The position numbers were made by a program, and so were the translations under genes. Source: Pseudoalteromonas phenolica (GTDB lineage Bacteria > Pseudomonadota > Gammaproteobacteria > Enterobacterales > Alteromonadaceae). Taken from it: 64,000 nt of DNA. Under the pieces are notes generated by a model. It ran no database searches. It saw only the letters and a list, made by a program, of their open reading frames with translations, and was not told the origin of the DNA. Positions 63,991 to 64,000 of the stretch are shown piece by piece (the first letter of the stretch is position 1; each line of letters begins with the position of its first letter). The stretch covers positions 53,385 through 117,384 of the forward strand of contig NZ_PNEC01000016.1 in assembly GCF_005886345.1 (NCBI RefSeq). The letters are read 5' to 3'.

Positions 63991-64000
63991 GGACTCCCCC

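Noticed and set aside
1..64000. CRISPR array or cas genes near the Card1-like nuclease
   Set aside because: I found no regularly spaced direct repeats and no cas-like protein anywhere in the window.

Overview
The window is a low-GC marine gammaproteobacterial chromosome segment, most likely Pseudoalteromonas or a close Alteromonadales relative. This is inferred from gene content: a long-form GAPDH, FabY-type ketoacyl synthase, a VolA/Pla-1-type lipase, a NagR/NagK/NagA/NagX/NagB locus for N-acetylglucosamine, trpEGD(CF)BA, and yciV-yciO-scpAB-rluB next to trp. I ran no database search; family names are from recognised motifs and lengths.

Layout. 1-7.9 kb: 3' part of GAPDH, an M14 carboxypeptidase, an AGCS Na+/amino-acid symporter, and a zinc-ribbon / YeaC / DUF349 operon. 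8-16.4 kb: YfcH-type epimerase, AI-2E-family permease, a PepSY + PhoP/PhoQ-like two-component operon, YciI, an NSS transporter, a CPBP protein, YciB and HU. 16.4-23.3 kb: the complete trp operon on the minus strand. 23.4-28 kb: divergent yciV-yciO-scpA-scpB-rluB, then YciK. 28-38.3 kb: lipase, SohB, a decayed AraC-regulator/aldehyde-dehydrogenase pair, a second M14 enzyme, small membrane and periplasmic proteins, and a GlxA-like regulator. 38.4-42.4 kb: FabY, RlmI, an HD hydrolase. 42.4-48.7 kb: amino-sugar locus with three TGACA-N4-TGTCA operators. 49-61.6 kb: NudC, cystathionine beta-lyase, a membrane-tailed sigma factor with an alpha/beta hydrolase, YbaK, a Card1-like CARF nuclease, beta-propeller phytase, an S33 hydrolase and a CadC-like regulator. 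61.8-64 kb: tRNA-Pro(GGG), then integron gene cassettes with attC sites and no integrase gene in view.

Most notable: (1) the trp operon has two complete attenuators in series; each has its own leader peptide with three consecutive Trp codons, antiterminator segment and terminator, and no TrpR-like operator is evident. (2) An orphan Card1/VC1899-like CARF plus PD-(D/E)xK nuclease lies with no CRISPR array or cas gene in the window. (3) Three promoterless-looking integron cassettes follow a tRNA gene, and the last attC lacks a recognisable GTT core at its right end. (4) A functionally linked regulator/aldehyde dehydrogenase pair is broken in both members, with three of the four lesions in homopolymer runs.

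How the genes work together: the nag locus would import-couple, phosphorylate, deacetylate and deaminate GlcNAc to fructose-6-phosphate under one LacI-family repressor. The trp operon makes tryptophan from chorismate under ribosome-sensed attenuation. The scpA-scpB-rluB block is housekeeping (chromosome condensation, 23S rRNA modification). The two-component/PepSY operon and the CadC-like regulator are envelope-sensing systems.
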